A stretch of DNA of 64,000 bases from RUG13409 sp045616985. GTDB taxonomy: Bacteria; Bacillota; Clostridia; Peptostreptococcales; Anaerovoracaceae. The position numbers and the translations under genes were made by a program. Under the pieces are notes generated by a model. That model was not told the DNA's origin and did not search any database. It saw only the letters and a program-made list of their open reading frames with translations. Positions 39,205-48,143 of the stretch are shown piece by piece. Positions within the stretch are counted from its first letter, which is position 1; every line of letters starts with the position of its first letter. The stretch covers positions 1-64,000 of the forward strand of contig JAZLHU010000013.1 of the NCBI GenBank assembly GCA_045616985.1, given 5' to 3'.

Positions 39205-39775
39205 AAAATTTAAATATTATCCCCACAACAGCCGCAAAAGCTACAAAGACTATCGGGTGCAGCTTTTTGAGCTGTTTGATATTGATAAGAACAGCCAAAA
39301 CAACAAAGAACAGCAGGTATTTTATATTAAACAGGTCTGCCGCTGCCCCGCTGACCTTATATGCATTCTCATTGAAAAGACAAATCCTGCAAAGCGAAAT
39401 GAGTGCAGCAAGAATAAGTCCGGACGATGCCGGTCTTATGCCGTAGAACACATTCTCAACGATTTTGCTGTGTCTGAACTGCTGAAGGAATTTTGCGATA
39501 ATCAGTATTATTACCACGCACGGAGTAACAAGGCCGAATGTTGCAATAAGGCTGCCCGGAATCCCTTTAATGCTGTATCCGACATAGGTTGCCATATTCA
39601 CACCGATAGGTCCCGGCGTGGATTCTGAAATAGCGATCATATCCGCAAGCTGACCTACGGTATACCAGCCGCTGGTTTCGGCAAGCCTTGTGAGGAAAGG
39701 AATAGTTGCCTGACCACCGCCGACAGCAAACAAACCGACCTTGAAGAATTCCCAGTAGAGCTGAAGAAAAATCAT
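39203..39775 (-). CDS. Chromate transporter family protein, half-size (second)
   Basis: A 190-residue CHR-family membrane protein, one of two half-size ChrA genes. It has FFKVGLFAVGGGQATIPFL and the family signature ESTPGPIGVNMATYVGY, followed by five or six helices. Two such short proteins form the active transporter; chromate or sulfate-like export is the usual annotation. The ATG overlaps the stop of the first half gene (ATGA). Its stop codon lies at the edge of a LexA box. Confidence 0.9.
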   Translation of the reverse strand: MIFLQLYWEFFKVGLFAVGGGQATIPFLTRLAETSGWYTVGQLADMIAISESTPGPIGVNMATYVGYSIKGIPGSLIATFGLVTPCVVIILIIAKFLQQFRHSKIVENVFYGIRPASSGLILAALISLCRICLFNENAYKVSGAAADLFNIKYLLFFVVLAVLINIKQLKKLHPIVFVAFAAVVGIIFKF

Positions 39776-40326
39776 TTCCGCACCTCCCCGTTTCTTGCTT
39801 CAAGGTTCTTTATTACTATACCGGCAAATGCAGCGATTATTACAAAAATAATCGGCGACACACTCAAAAACAACGATGCGGCGGCAACGCAGATAAGTAT
39901 TATTTTTGTCGGCCAATCTGCGGCAGATTTTTTTGCAAACTTAACGAATGCGTTTAACACCAAAACGCAAACTGCAACCCTGATGCCCGCAAAGGCACTC
40001 TGCACAAACGCCAAATCGGCAAAATTAGAAAGAACCGCAGCAATAACATCAATTATTACAAGACAGGGAAAAATCATTCCCAAAGTCGCAAAAATGCCGC
40101 CAACGATGCCTTTGTGCTTTTGTCCCACAAAGGTTGCAACATTGACAGCAATAATACCCGGTGTGCATTGACCTATGGCGAAGTAATCCAGAATCTCATC
40201 CTCTGTTACCCAATGCTTGTTTTCAACCAGCTCACGCTGAAGCATAGGCAGCATGGCAATTCCGCCGCCGAAGGTCATAACACCTATCTTTGCAAATGTA
40301 ATAAACAGTTCAAAAAGAAATTTCAT
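39772..40326 (-). CDS. Chromate transporter family protein, half-size (first)
   Basis: A 184-residue CHR-family protein with FAKIGVMTFGGGIAMLPML and GQCTPGIIAVNVATFVG. It pairs with the following gene. It is translationally coupled to the TRAP permease gene (ATGA overlap), so the two transporter types are made together. Confidence 0.9.
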   Translation of the reverse strand: MKFLFELFITFAKIGVMTFGGGIAMLPMLQRELVENKHWVTEDEILDYFAIGQCTPGIIAVNVATFVGQKHKGIVGGIFATLGMIFPCLVIIDVIAAVLSNFADLAFVQSAFAGIRVAVCVLVLNAFVKFAKKSAADWPTKIILICVAAASLFLSVSPIIFVIIAAFAGIVIKNLEARNGEVRK

Positions 40327-42311
40327 TTACGCCTTCTTTTTGCTTTGGCAAATTTCTGGAAAAACACAACAATAAGCATCAAAACGACTCCGATAATATC
40401 GGTTGTTGCTCCCGGATACATCATCAGAAGTCCGCCGACCAACGCAACGATCCTGATAACAGGATTCATAGCTCTGAACAGATATCCGTTCATGCAGGCA
40501 GCAACGCCGAAGATCCCGAGAATTGAAGTAACGACAATGATGATAACTTCAAGCGGTGTTGTGTCAATAAAGAGCATTGCCGGATTTAAGCAGAAAATAT
40601 ACGGAACAACAAAGGCTCCTATAGCAAGCTTTGTTGCATTGATTCCCGTTTTCATAGGATTCGATTTGGCAATAGCAGAGCCTGCGTATGCCGCCAGAGC
40701 AACCGGAGGTGTAATATCAGCTACAATACCGAAATAGAATACAAAGAAATGAGCCGCAACTTTCGGAACGCCCATTGTAATCAGAATCGGGGCGCACGTG
40801 GATGCCATAATGCAGTAGTTTGCCGTAGTAGGAACACCCATGCCGAGTACTATGCAGCAAAGCATAGTAAGAAGCATAGCTACAAATACAGGCGGTACCA
40901 ACGTAATGCCTGAGCTTACGTTTACTATTGCAGAGATAAGCTTTGAAGCAAGACCCGTAGCGGTAATGCAGCCTGCAATAACGCCTGCCATGCAGCAGGC
41001 AACGGCAACGGTGATAGTACCCTTTCCGCCGGATTCAAGTGCTTCAAGGACCTTCCATACAGACATATCATTCTGTTTCCCGGAAGCCTTGTCGACAAAA
41101 TAATCAATAACACCAACCGCAACAGCAGCACCGATGGAAACGGTTGCCGCAAACTGCATTGTTCTTGCTCCCGATACCACAAGCCATACCAAAAGAACAA
41201 GAGGTATCAAAAGATATATCTTCTTAAGCAAAGGAACGATCTTTGGAAGCCTGCTTGCTTCAATACCCTTTAAGCTCTTTTTCTTTGCTTCAAGATGAAC
41301 CGCAATAAATATACCCGTGAAATATAAAACTGCAGGAAGTATCGCCTTAAGTGCAACCTCTGCATACGTAATATTCATGTATTCTGCCATCAGAAATGCG
41401 GCGGCGCCCATAATAGGCGGCATAATCTGACCGCCGGTTGAGGCTGCAGCCTCAACAGCTCCCGCAAACTCAGGCTCGTATCCGGTTTCCTTCATCATAG
41501 GAATCGTAACAGATCCTGTGGTCACTGTATTTCCTACGGATGAACCGGAAACCATTCCGCAAAGAGCAGAAGAAATAACGGCGACCTTAGCAGGTCCGCC
41601 TGCGAATCTTCCAACCAAAGCATTCGCTAAGGTAATAAAGAATTGTGCAATTCCCGTTCTTTCAAGGAAAGCTCCGAAAATAATAAATACTGCTATGTAT
41701 CTTGCACACACCTGGATCGGAGTTGTAAGAACACCGTTTGTTGAGTAGAACAAGGTGTACATTACTCTCTTAAGTGTTGTTCCGCTTGCAAATGTATAAA
41801 TAATTATTGCTCCGGAAACGCACAGGATCGGAAGTCCGACACAGCGCCTGCAAAGCTCAAACAAACACAGCATTCCTGCAATGGCAACAACAATATATTC
41901 CGTTGTCATCTTAGAAGCAGAAGACAGTATCCATGCAAGCTCGTCGTAATTAAAGTAGTAATAGAAAAATGCCCCTGCCCCAAACAGCATAAGCAAAACA
42001 TCGTAAATCGGAACAAAGTTCGGTTTCACATGCTTTTTGCTTGCAGGGTAAGTAAGATACCCCATTATCATAATCAAGCCGATGAACATCGTAAGTCTCT
42101 TTTCAAGAGCTTCTGTGTTGAACAGCGTTGACCACATGATATAAACGGAGAACAAAACCATAACGACACGAACTGCAAGTGCCGGTTTTCCACTCCAGAT
42201 ACGGGTGTTGGACTCCTTGTCGTATTTGCGCATTATATTCTCGACATCATCGCCGGCGAAACCATCGCCGGCGGTGTTGTTTGCAATCTCCTTTGGTTTT
42301 TCAGTAAACAT
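40323..42311 (-). CDS. TRAP transporter fused permease (TAXI type, DctQM fusion)
   Basis: A 662-residue membrane protein with about 16-18 helices. The N-terminal part corresponds to the small DctQ subunit and the rest to DctM, with GSSVGNTVTTGSVTIPMMKETGY and GMGVPTTANYCIMAS as family signatures. These carriers take up organic acids using an ion gradient. It follows the TAXI binding protein by 8 nt with AGGGTG before the ATG. Substrate unknown. Confidence 0.93.
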   Translation of the reverse strand: MFTEKPKEIANNTAGDGFAGDDVENIMRKYDKESNTRIWSGKPALAVRVVMVLFSVYIMWSTLFNTEALEKRLTMFIGLIMIMGYLTYPASKKHVKPNFVPIYDVLLMLFGAGAFFYYYFNYDELAWILSSASKMTTEYIVVAIAGMLCLFELCRRCVGLPILCVSGAIIIYTFASGTTLKRVMYTLFYSTNGVLTTPIQVCARYIAVFIIFGAFLERTGIAQFFITLANALVGRFAGGPAKVAVISSALCGMVSGSSVGNTVTTGSVTIPMMKETGYEPEFAGAVEAAASTGGQIMPPIMGAAAFLMAEYMNITYAEVALKAILPAVLYFTGIFIAVHLEAKKKSLKGIEASRLPKIVPLLKKIYLLIPLVLLVWLVVSGARTMQFAATVSIGAAVAVGVIDYFVDKASGKQNDMSVWKVLEALESGGKGTITVAVACCMAGVIAGCITATGLASKLISAIVNVSSGITLVPPVFVAMLLTMLCCIVLGMGVPTTANYCIMASTCAPILITMGVPKVAAHFFVFYFGIVADITPPVALAAYAGSAIAKSNPMKTGINATKLAIGAFVVPYIFCLNPAMLFIDTTPLEVIIIVVTSILGIFGVAACMNGYLFRAMNPVIRIVALVGGLLMMYPGATTDIIGVVLMLIVVFFQKFAKAKRRRK

Positions 42312-42319
42312 TTTTCACC

Positions 42320-43273
42320 CTATTTTGTTTTTACTGTAATACCGTTCTCGGAGTAGAACTTTGCTGCTCCCTTGTGGAACGGAACTGCGGTAACGGATGA
42401 AGCAAACCCTGTATCAAGATCCTCTGCTTTTGCATGCTGGATCTCAGCCTTGCCGTCAAAAATCGTTTTTGTAAGTGTATAAACTACATCATCAGAAACA
42501 TCGTCTCTTACAAGGACCATAGCTGCAACTGCAACTGTCTCAGCGTCGGAATCAAGTCCGTATGCATCCTTTGAAATTGTGTTTTTGCTGTAGTATGGAT
42601 TGGAAGCAATAAGCTTATCTGCATGTGCCGCATCAATGCTTACAAGGTAAGCCTGCTTTGATGTTGAAAGCTCTGTGATGGAGTTTGTAGGCGCCCCTGC
42701 GACTACGAATGCTGCATCGATCTTGTTATCCTTAAGCTCTTCTGTGGAGCTTGCAAAGTCAAGATACTTCGGATTGATATCATCCATTGTAAGGTCGTAA
42801 GCAGAAAGACAGTCAACTGCATTGAAGTATGTTCCTGAGCCCTGTGCACCAACGGATACCGTCTTACCCTTAAGGTCTGCAACTGTCTTTATATCCGGGT
42901 CGCATGTAACTATCTGCACCTGCTCCATATATAAAGCTGCAACGGCTGAGAAAGAATCCACCTTCTTGTCGAAAAGATTTGTTCCGTCGTAAGCGTAGCT
43001 CATAACGTCTGACTGGCAGAATGCAAGCTGAATATCTCCGGCATCAAGATCCTCAACGTTTGTCTTGGAGCCGTTGCCGGTAATAGCCGTAACAGAAACA
43101 TCTGTTTTATTGGAAACGTATTCAGCAAGAACTGTTCCGTATGCATAATACGTTCCTGCAGAACCTCCTGTAGCGAACGTAAGCTTTACAGGTGCCTTTG
43201 ATGTCTCGCCGCCGCAGGCTGCAAGGCATACTACCATTGCTGCTGTAAGAATAATTGCCGAAAGCTTTTTCAT
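42320..43273 (-). CDS. TAXI-family TRAP solute-binding lipoprotein
   Basis: A 317-residue binding protein. Lipobox LAAC at about residue 19. The mature domain starts LTFATGGSAGTYYAYGTVLAEYV, the TAXI signature, and includes GSGTYFNAVDCL and PYYSKNTI near the C-terminus. It delivers a ligand, often a dicarboxylate or glutamate-like acid, to the fused permease encoded next. AAGGAGG lies before the ATG. Confidence 0.93.
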   Translation of the reverse strand: MKKLSAIILTAAMVVCLAACGGETSKAPVKLTFATGGSAGTYYAYGTVLAEYVSNKTDVSVTAITGNGSKTNVEDLDAGDIQLAFCQSDVMSYAYDGTNLFDKKVDSFSAVAALYMEQVQIVTCDPDIKTVADLKGKTVSVGAQGSGTYFNAVDCLSAYDLTMDDINPKYLDFASSTEELKDNKIDAAFVVAGAPTNSITELSTSKQAYLVSIDAAHADKLIASNPYYSKNTISKDAYGLDSDAETVAVAAMVLVRDDVSDDVVYTLTKTIFDGKAEIQHAKAEDLDTGFASSVTAVPFHKGAAKFYSENGITVKTK

Positions 43274-43393
43274 ATTTGATACCTCCTTGGTATTATCAAC
43301 AAATATTATGCTTTCATTATACGGATTTTTTTAAACGGCGCAAGAGCAAAAAGCTTGGAATTTCAATATAATACAAACTTGCACTCATAATAC

Positions 43394-43422
43394 TTGTATA
43401 CAATAATCAATATTGTATACAA
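43394..43422. promoter_or_regulatory. Paired palindromes TTGTATACAA
   Basis: TTGTATACAA occurs at 43394-43403 and 43413-43422; the two are arms of a perfect 12-bp inverted repeat with a 5-nt centre. The pattern resembles operators of GntR-family regulators. It sits in the 210-bp divergent gap between the TAXI gene and comEC, 8 bp before the comEC -35. Confidence 0.55.
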
Positions 43423-43430
43423 TATATTTG

Positions 43431-43459
43431 TTGACAATAATTTCCATCAATGTTATTTT
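43431..43459 (+). promoter_or_regulatory. comEC promoter
   Basis: TTGACA (43431-43436), 17-bp spacer, TATTTT (43454-43459) with an upstream TG. Confidence 0.75.
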
Positions 43460-43483
43460 AATTAAGCAGCGGGCAGACATATC

Positions 43484-45553
43484 ATGCGAAGACCTATTCT
43501 GCTCATTTTATACATTCAAATAACTCTTATTTTGGTGCTTTACTATTTAAACCCTTTTGGTTTAGGTTCCATCCTCGACCGCGAAAGCACCCTTCTTTCC
43601 CGTGCAGACACCATCACTTCCTTTTCCGGCATCGTCACAAAAGTGCAGATCAAAGAATACTATTCTGCAATCACCGTTGATACCGGATCCGAAGCCTGTC
43701 TTGTTCGCATCAAAAATATCACCGACGAGCAAAAGGTGTATGATCTTGCAGGCCGCAGAATTACGGTGCAAGGCAGGGTATCCGTTCCGGACGGAAGAAG
43801 AAACCTCGGCTGCTTTGATTACAGGCTGTATTTAAAAGGGCAAGGCATATATACCATAATCGAAACATCCAAATACAGAATAACAGGCGGAGCCGTGCAA
43901 AGACCACTTCTGCATTTTCTGTCAGTAAAGAAGGCTTCCTTCTATCAAAAAATCAGACCGATCGCGGGCGAAGAAGCCTTTTCGGTATTAAGCGGCATAC
44001 TCTTTGGCGATAAAGCCTATATGGATGACGAGCTGTACGATCAGTTTCAAACCAACGGCATTGCCCACATTCTTGCGGTATCGGGTCTCCATGTAAGCCT
44101 TCTTTATTCGGGTCTTGAAAAACTCCTTCAAAAACGCAAAGGCATGCTCATAAGTCTTTTAAGCGTATTTCTTATTTATTGCTACTGCGCCCTTTCGGGC
44201 TTTTGCACCTCGGTGATAAGAGCCTCTGTTATGACTGTGCTTAAAATTTTCTCCGTAAGACTCAACCGCCGCTACGACAGCGTATGTGCAACTACTTTTG
44301 TTGCCATACTTCTCCTGCTTTTCAGACCTTACCTTCTTTTTGACAGCGGCTTTCAATTATCCTTTGCTGCGGCATATTCCATGGGAGTTGCCCTTCCGTA
44401 CATTCAGGGAAAGTTTCTTAAGCTGTCCGACAAACTAAGGTCAGAGCGTTTTTACAGGCTCGGAAGCTCTTCCCTTGTTATACCTGCTGCGCAGATCGGA
44501 ATGATGCCTTTAATTGCCTTTCATTTTTTGAATTTTTCACCAATAAGTATTTTTATTAACCCTCCTGCCATATATCTTGCAGGCCTTATACTGCCCCTGG
44601 GCCTTGCCGTATTCCTTTTATCCTTTTTCTTTTCAGGGGTCATTCTTGCTGCCGCAGGCGGTCCGGTCATGCTTTTCTTAAAAGCTCTTACCGCCCTTTC
44701 GTCTCTTGCCGCAAGGCTGAAATTTTCGTATTCCGTTCCTGCTCCTCCCGTGCATGTGATTATCCTTTACTACATAATCTTTTTCTATTTCTTTTCGGAA
44801 ACAAGGATCATATTAAACAGAAGAAACAAACAGAAAACCCTTTGCCTTATAGCATCGATGCTCGCATGCTTTGCCCTTGTGATTCCAAAGGGATATGATC
44901 TGCCGCCGCTGTACTTTGCGGATGTCGGACAGGGCGATTGCACTCTGATAAGTCAAAGCGGCCTGCACATTCTTATAGACGGCGGAGGAAGCTACTATAA
45001 AAACATCGGGAAGGACACCCTAAAACCATTTCTTCTTAAAAACGGTATAACAAAAATCGACCTTGCCATAGTAAGCCACAAGGACCAGGACCATTCAAAA
45101 GGAGTTTACGAGCTTTCCGAATGCTTTAAGATAGAAAAGATTCTCGACCAAAACAGAGATAACGCCACCTGCACAATATGCAGCCTCAATATAGAGGGAT
45201 TAAACTGCCTTTTTATGGCTGATGCAGATAAAAAAAGAGAAGCCGAGCTTCTGAGGGCTTATCCATACCTCAGCTGCGACGTATTAAAGCTTGGCCACCA
45301 CGGAAGCGGCACATCAAGCTCGGAAGGGTTCCTGACATCAGCAGACCCTTCCTTTGCCCTCATTTCCTGCGGACTTAACAATTCCTACGGACATCCTGCG
45401 CCTTCTGTTTTGCAGTTGCTGGACAAATTGGGTATAATATACGCAAGAACCGACCTTTACGGAGGCATCGGTCTTAAAGAAGTAAACTCAAAGGAAGCTG
45501 TTTTTTTTAACGCAGCAAAGGACAGGCAGTGGCATATTCCTCTAAACAGGTAA
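43484..45553 (+). CDS. comEC: DNA internalization protein ComEC/Rec2
   Basis: A 689-residue competence channel. Order: two N-terminal helices, a soluble OB-like DUF4131 domain (about 45-130), the Competence membrane domain starting with SVLSGILFGDKAYMDDELYDQFQTNGIAHILAVSGLHVSLL, and a metallo-beta-lactamase domain at the C-terminus (ADVGQGDCTLI, SHKDQDHSKG, LGHHGSGTSSSE). All metal motifs are present (HKDQDH). The first gene of the plus-strand run; the next gene overlaps it by 25 nt. The binding site is weak. No other late competence genes are visible here. Confidence 0.94.
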   Translation: MRRPILLILYIQITLILVLYYLNPFGLGSILDRESTLLSRADTITSFSGIVTKVQIKEYYSAITVDTGSEACLVRIKNITDEQKVYDLAGRRITVQGRVSVPDGRRNLGCFDYRLYLKGQGIYTIIETSKYRITGGAVQRPLLHFLSVKKASFYQKIRPIAGEEAFSVLSGILFGDKAYMDDELYDQFQTNGIAHILAVSGLHVSLLYSGLEKLLQKRKGMLISLLSVFLIYCYCALSGFCTSVIRASVMTVLKIFSVRLNRRYDSVCATTFVAILLLLFRPYLLFDSGFQLSFAAAYSMGVALPYIQGKFLKLSDKLRSERFYRLGSSSLVIPAAQIGMMPLIAFHFLNFSPISIFINPPAIYLAGLILPLGLAVFLLSFFFSGVILAAAGGPVMLFLKALTALSSLAARLKFSYSVPAPPVHVIILYYIIFFYFFSETRIILNRRNKQKTLCLIASMLACFALVIPKGYDLPPLYFADVGQGDCTLISQSGLHILIDGGGSYYKNIGKDTLKPFLLKNGITKIDLAIVSHKDQDHSKGVYELSECFKIEKILDQNRDNATCTICSLNIEGLNCLFMADADKKREAELLRAYPYLSCDVLKLGHHGSGTSSSEGFLTSADPSFALISCGLNNSYGHPAPSVLQLLDKLGIIYARTDLYGGIGLKEVNSKEAVFFNAAKDRQWHIPLNR

Positions 45554-46578
45554 ATACGGAGCATCCGTCAAAGACCATCGTAAAGATGGTTACATCGGCA
45601 AAGCAGACAGGCATATGGCCAAGGGTACTTCTTCTTTGCGGAAGGGAAGACTTTTTGATTGACTGGTCTAAAGGATACCTTAAGAGCAGCATAGTAAATC
45701 CCGCAGCCGAAGCCTTGGACTATACGGCATTTTCCGAAGATAAGAATGAATACGAAATAATCGCCGCCTGCGAAACCGTTCCGCTTATGTCGGAAAGAAA
45801 GCTTGTTGTAGTCGATGACCCGGACGAAAGTGCCGGGCCTCTTACGGAATATCTTTCTTCTGTTCCCGACACGACAATACTTTTATTATGCATGTCTAAG
45901 GTTAACAAGACCAAATCCCTGTACAAGGCGGCAGCAAAGCACGGGATCATATACGATTTTACGCCGCTTGATGATGCCACACTATCCGGATGGATGGCAA
46001 AAAGATTAAAGGCACATGGAAAAAGCGCAAGCCCTGCCGACATGCTTTCCTTTGCCCATTCCTGCGGATATGCAGACCCGGACAGAAGCTACAGCCTGTT
46101 TAATCTTGAAAACGATTTAAAAAAGGTATTTTCCTCCTGCGAAAAAAGCGTATTGACACTTGACGACTTTATGGAGAGCTCGTCGGCGCAGGCGGAAATA
46201 AATGCTTTTAAGATACTGGACTGCGCCTTTTCCTACAGAAAAGGAGAAGCTCTTACCATTCTCCATAACAGCATAGATATTCAGACCCCGTCAAAAGAGA
46301 TGGGGGTTGTATTAAGCTTTTTGGGGCTTCTTTGCTCGCAGCTTGAAATCATGCTTGAAGGGAAAGAACGCGAAGAAGACAGCCAGGGCTATTACGATAT
46401 TATAAAAGCCATGAAGGTCAACGAATATCGCTACAAAAAGGCCATGGGTGCATGCAAAGGAAAAACATCAAAAGAACTCAAAAGGGATTTGGACCGTGCT
46501 TTTCAGATTGAAAAAGATCTTAAATCAGGAAATATGAACGGCTATCTGGCTTTGGAGCTTTTTATTTCGAATCTGTAA
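45529..46578 (+). CDS. holA: DNA polymerase III subunit delta
   Basis: A 349-residue clamp-loader subunit that opens the beta clamp. The AAA+ fold begins VLLLCGREDFLIDWSKGYLK, with no P-loop as normal for delta. A helical C-terminal collar (SSSAQAEINAFKILDCAFSYRKGEALTILHN) fits the family. The start is GTG at 45529, 6 nt after AAAGGA. Following comEC is the common order in Bacillota. Confidence 0.9.
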   Translation: MAYSSKQVNTEHPSKTIVKMVTSAKQTGIWPRVLLLCGREDFLIDWSKGYLKSSIVNPAAEALDYTAFSEDKNEYEIIAACETVPLMSERKLVVVDDPDESAGPLTEYLSSVPDTTILLLCMSKVNKTKSLYKAAAKHGIIYDFTPLDDATLSGWMAKRLKAHGKSASPADMLSFAHSCGYADPDRSYSLFNLENDLKKVFSSCEKSVLTLDDFMESSSAQAEINAFKILDCAFSYRKGEALTILHNSIDIQTPSKEMGVVLSFLGLLCSQLEIMLEGKEREEDSQGYYDIIKAMKVNEYRYKKAMGACKGKTSKELKRDLDRAFQIEKDLKSGNMNGYLALELFISNL

Positions 46579-47594
46579 TGAACTTAAAAGAACTCACAAG
46601 AGAAGAGCGAAAGAATTTGCTTTTATCCCTCGGCGAAAAGCCTTTTCGGGAAAAGCAGATTTTCGAATGGATATGCAAAGGTGCCGAAAGCCTTGATGAA
46701 ATGACCAATCTTTCAAAGGATCTGAGAGAAAAGCTTTCCAAAGAATGTACTTTTGAGTCTTTGAAAGCTGAACTGGTTCAAAAATCAAAGGACGGCACAC
46801 AGAAATTTCTCTTTAAAGCTCCGGACGGAGAATTTCTTGAATCCGTATTCATGCAGTACGAATACGGAAATTCCATATGCGTTTCCACCCAGATCGGATG
46901 CAATATGGGCTGCGTATTCTGCGCATCGGGAATAGGAGGAAAGGTTCGGAATCTTAAGGCATTTGAAATGCTTGATGAATTTATTATGGTCCGGAAATAT
47001 ACAGCTCAAAGCCTCAACCATATAGTTCTTATGGGTATGGGCGAACCGTTTGATAACTATGATGAAGTAAAAAAATTCATCACCCTTCTTCATGATAAAG
47101 ACGGAATAAACTTAAGCTTAAGAAATATTACCGTTTCAAGCTGCGGAGTAATTCCGGGTATCAAAAGGTACGCAGAGGATTTTCCTCAGGCAAACCTTGC
47201 CATCTCTCTTCACCGCGCAAATCAGAAAGGAAGAGAGGCGCTTATGCCGATTTCAAGGAAATATCCTCTGAAAGAGCTTATTCCCGCAGTAAAAGAGTAT
47301 TCTGAAAAGACGAAGAACAGGGTAAGCTTTGAATATGCCCTTATAAAAGGGGAAAACGACGGCGACGAGGATGCCGTGGCACTGTCGAAGCTTTTGTCCG
47401 GCATGATGAGCCATATAAACCTTATTCCCTTAAATCCGGTGACGGAAAATGATTTTAAGGGCTGCAGCAAAAAGGAAGCCGAAGAATTTGCAAAAAAGCT
47501 TGACAGTCTCGGAATTTGCGCAACCGTACGCCGTACACTCGGCACCGATATAGATGCGGCATGCGGACAGCTTCGCAAAAACCGCACTTGTTAA
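46578..47594 (+). CDS. rlmN: Dual-specificity RNA methyltransferase RlmN
   Basis: A 338-residue radical SAM methylase of 23S A2503 and some tRNAs. The cluster motif is QIGCNMGCVFCASG (CxxxCxxC); VLMGMGEPFDNYDEV is the GEP motif; RNITVSSCGVIPGIKR follows. The C-terminal ATVRRTLGTDIDAACGQL holds the second catalytic Cys region. The ATG shares a base with the holA stop (TAATG). Confidence 0.96.
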   Translation: MNLKELTREERKNLLLSLGEKPFREKQIFEWICKGAESLDEMTNLSKDLREKLSKECTFESLKAELVQKSKDGTQKFLFKAPDGEFLESVFMQYEYGNSICVSTQIGCNMGCVFCASGIGGKVRNLKAFEMLDEFIMVRKYTAQSLNHIVLMGMGEPFDNYDEVKKFITLLHDKDGINLSLRNITVSSCGVIPGIKRYAEDFPQANLAISLHRANQKGREALMPISRKYPLKELIPAVKEYSEKTKNRVSFEYALIKGENDGDEDAVALSKLLSGMMSHINLIPLNPVTENDFKGCSKKEAEEFAKKLDSLGICATVRRTLGTDIDAACGQLRKNRTC

Positions 47595-47616
47595 TTGAAG
47601 GCAATAAAGCTATAAT
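47588..47616 (+). promoter_or_regulatory. Promoter before the P-loop protein
   Basis: TTGTTA (47588-47593, overlapping the rlmN stop), 17-bp spacer, TATAAT (47611-47616). Confidence 0.65.
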
Positions 47617-47663
47617 GTATGTGACAGCATTATCTGATTTTATTTATACGGAGGTACACAGCT

Positions 47664-48089
47664 ATGGTCAAGTTACTCATCGGACATAAGGGAAGCGGAA
47701 AAACCAAGCAAATGGTGGAAATGGCTAACCAGAGTCTGGACGCAGTAAACGGAAGCGTAGTATTTATAAACAAGAATCAAAGACTTATGTACGATCTTAA
47801 GTACAGGATCCGTGTTGTATGCATGGAAGACTTTGAGCAGATCACAAATGTTGATGAATACATCGGATTCCTCTACGGAATCGTAAGTCAGGATAACGAT
47901 ATCGAAATCATCTTCCTTGACAGCATCTTAAAGCATGCAGATATCAAGGTCGAAAATCTTGAAGATTTCCTTGCAAGGCTTGATCTTATTTCCAAGACAT
48001 ACGGAATGGATTTTGTAGTTTCTCTCTCCGCCGACAGAGAAGAAATGGGCTCTTATCTTGATAAATACGAAGTTTTAAACGACAAGTAA
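47664..48089 (+). CDS. Small P-loop ATPase-like protein
   Basis: A 141-residue soluble protein beginning VKLLIGHKGSGKTKQMVEMAN, a clean Walker A. IEIIFLDSIL may be Walker B. It ends with a GMDFVVSLSADREEM segment like a sensor strand. Proteins of this kind in Clostridia are often named PilT-like, but the secretion-ATPase domains are missing, and no function is established. GGAGG stands 9 nt before the ATG. It has its own promoter and terminator. Confidence 0.75.
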   Translation: MVKLLIGHKGSGKTKQMVEMANQSLDAVNGSVVFINKNQRLMYDLKYRIRVVCMEDFEQITNVDEYIGFLYGIVSQDNDIEIIFLDSILKHADIKVENLEDFLARLDLISKTYGMDFVVSLSADREEMGSYLDKYEVLNDK

Positions 48090-48094
48090 TAGAT

Positions 48095-48125
48095 GAAAAA
48101 ACACCGGCACAGCCGGTGTTTTTTT
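48095..48125 (+). terminator. Rho-independent terminator
   Basis: ACACCGGC (48101-48108) pairs with GCCGGTGT (48112-48119), then T7. Confidence 0.92.
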
Positions 48126-48143
48126 CGTACAGAATATCAATGT

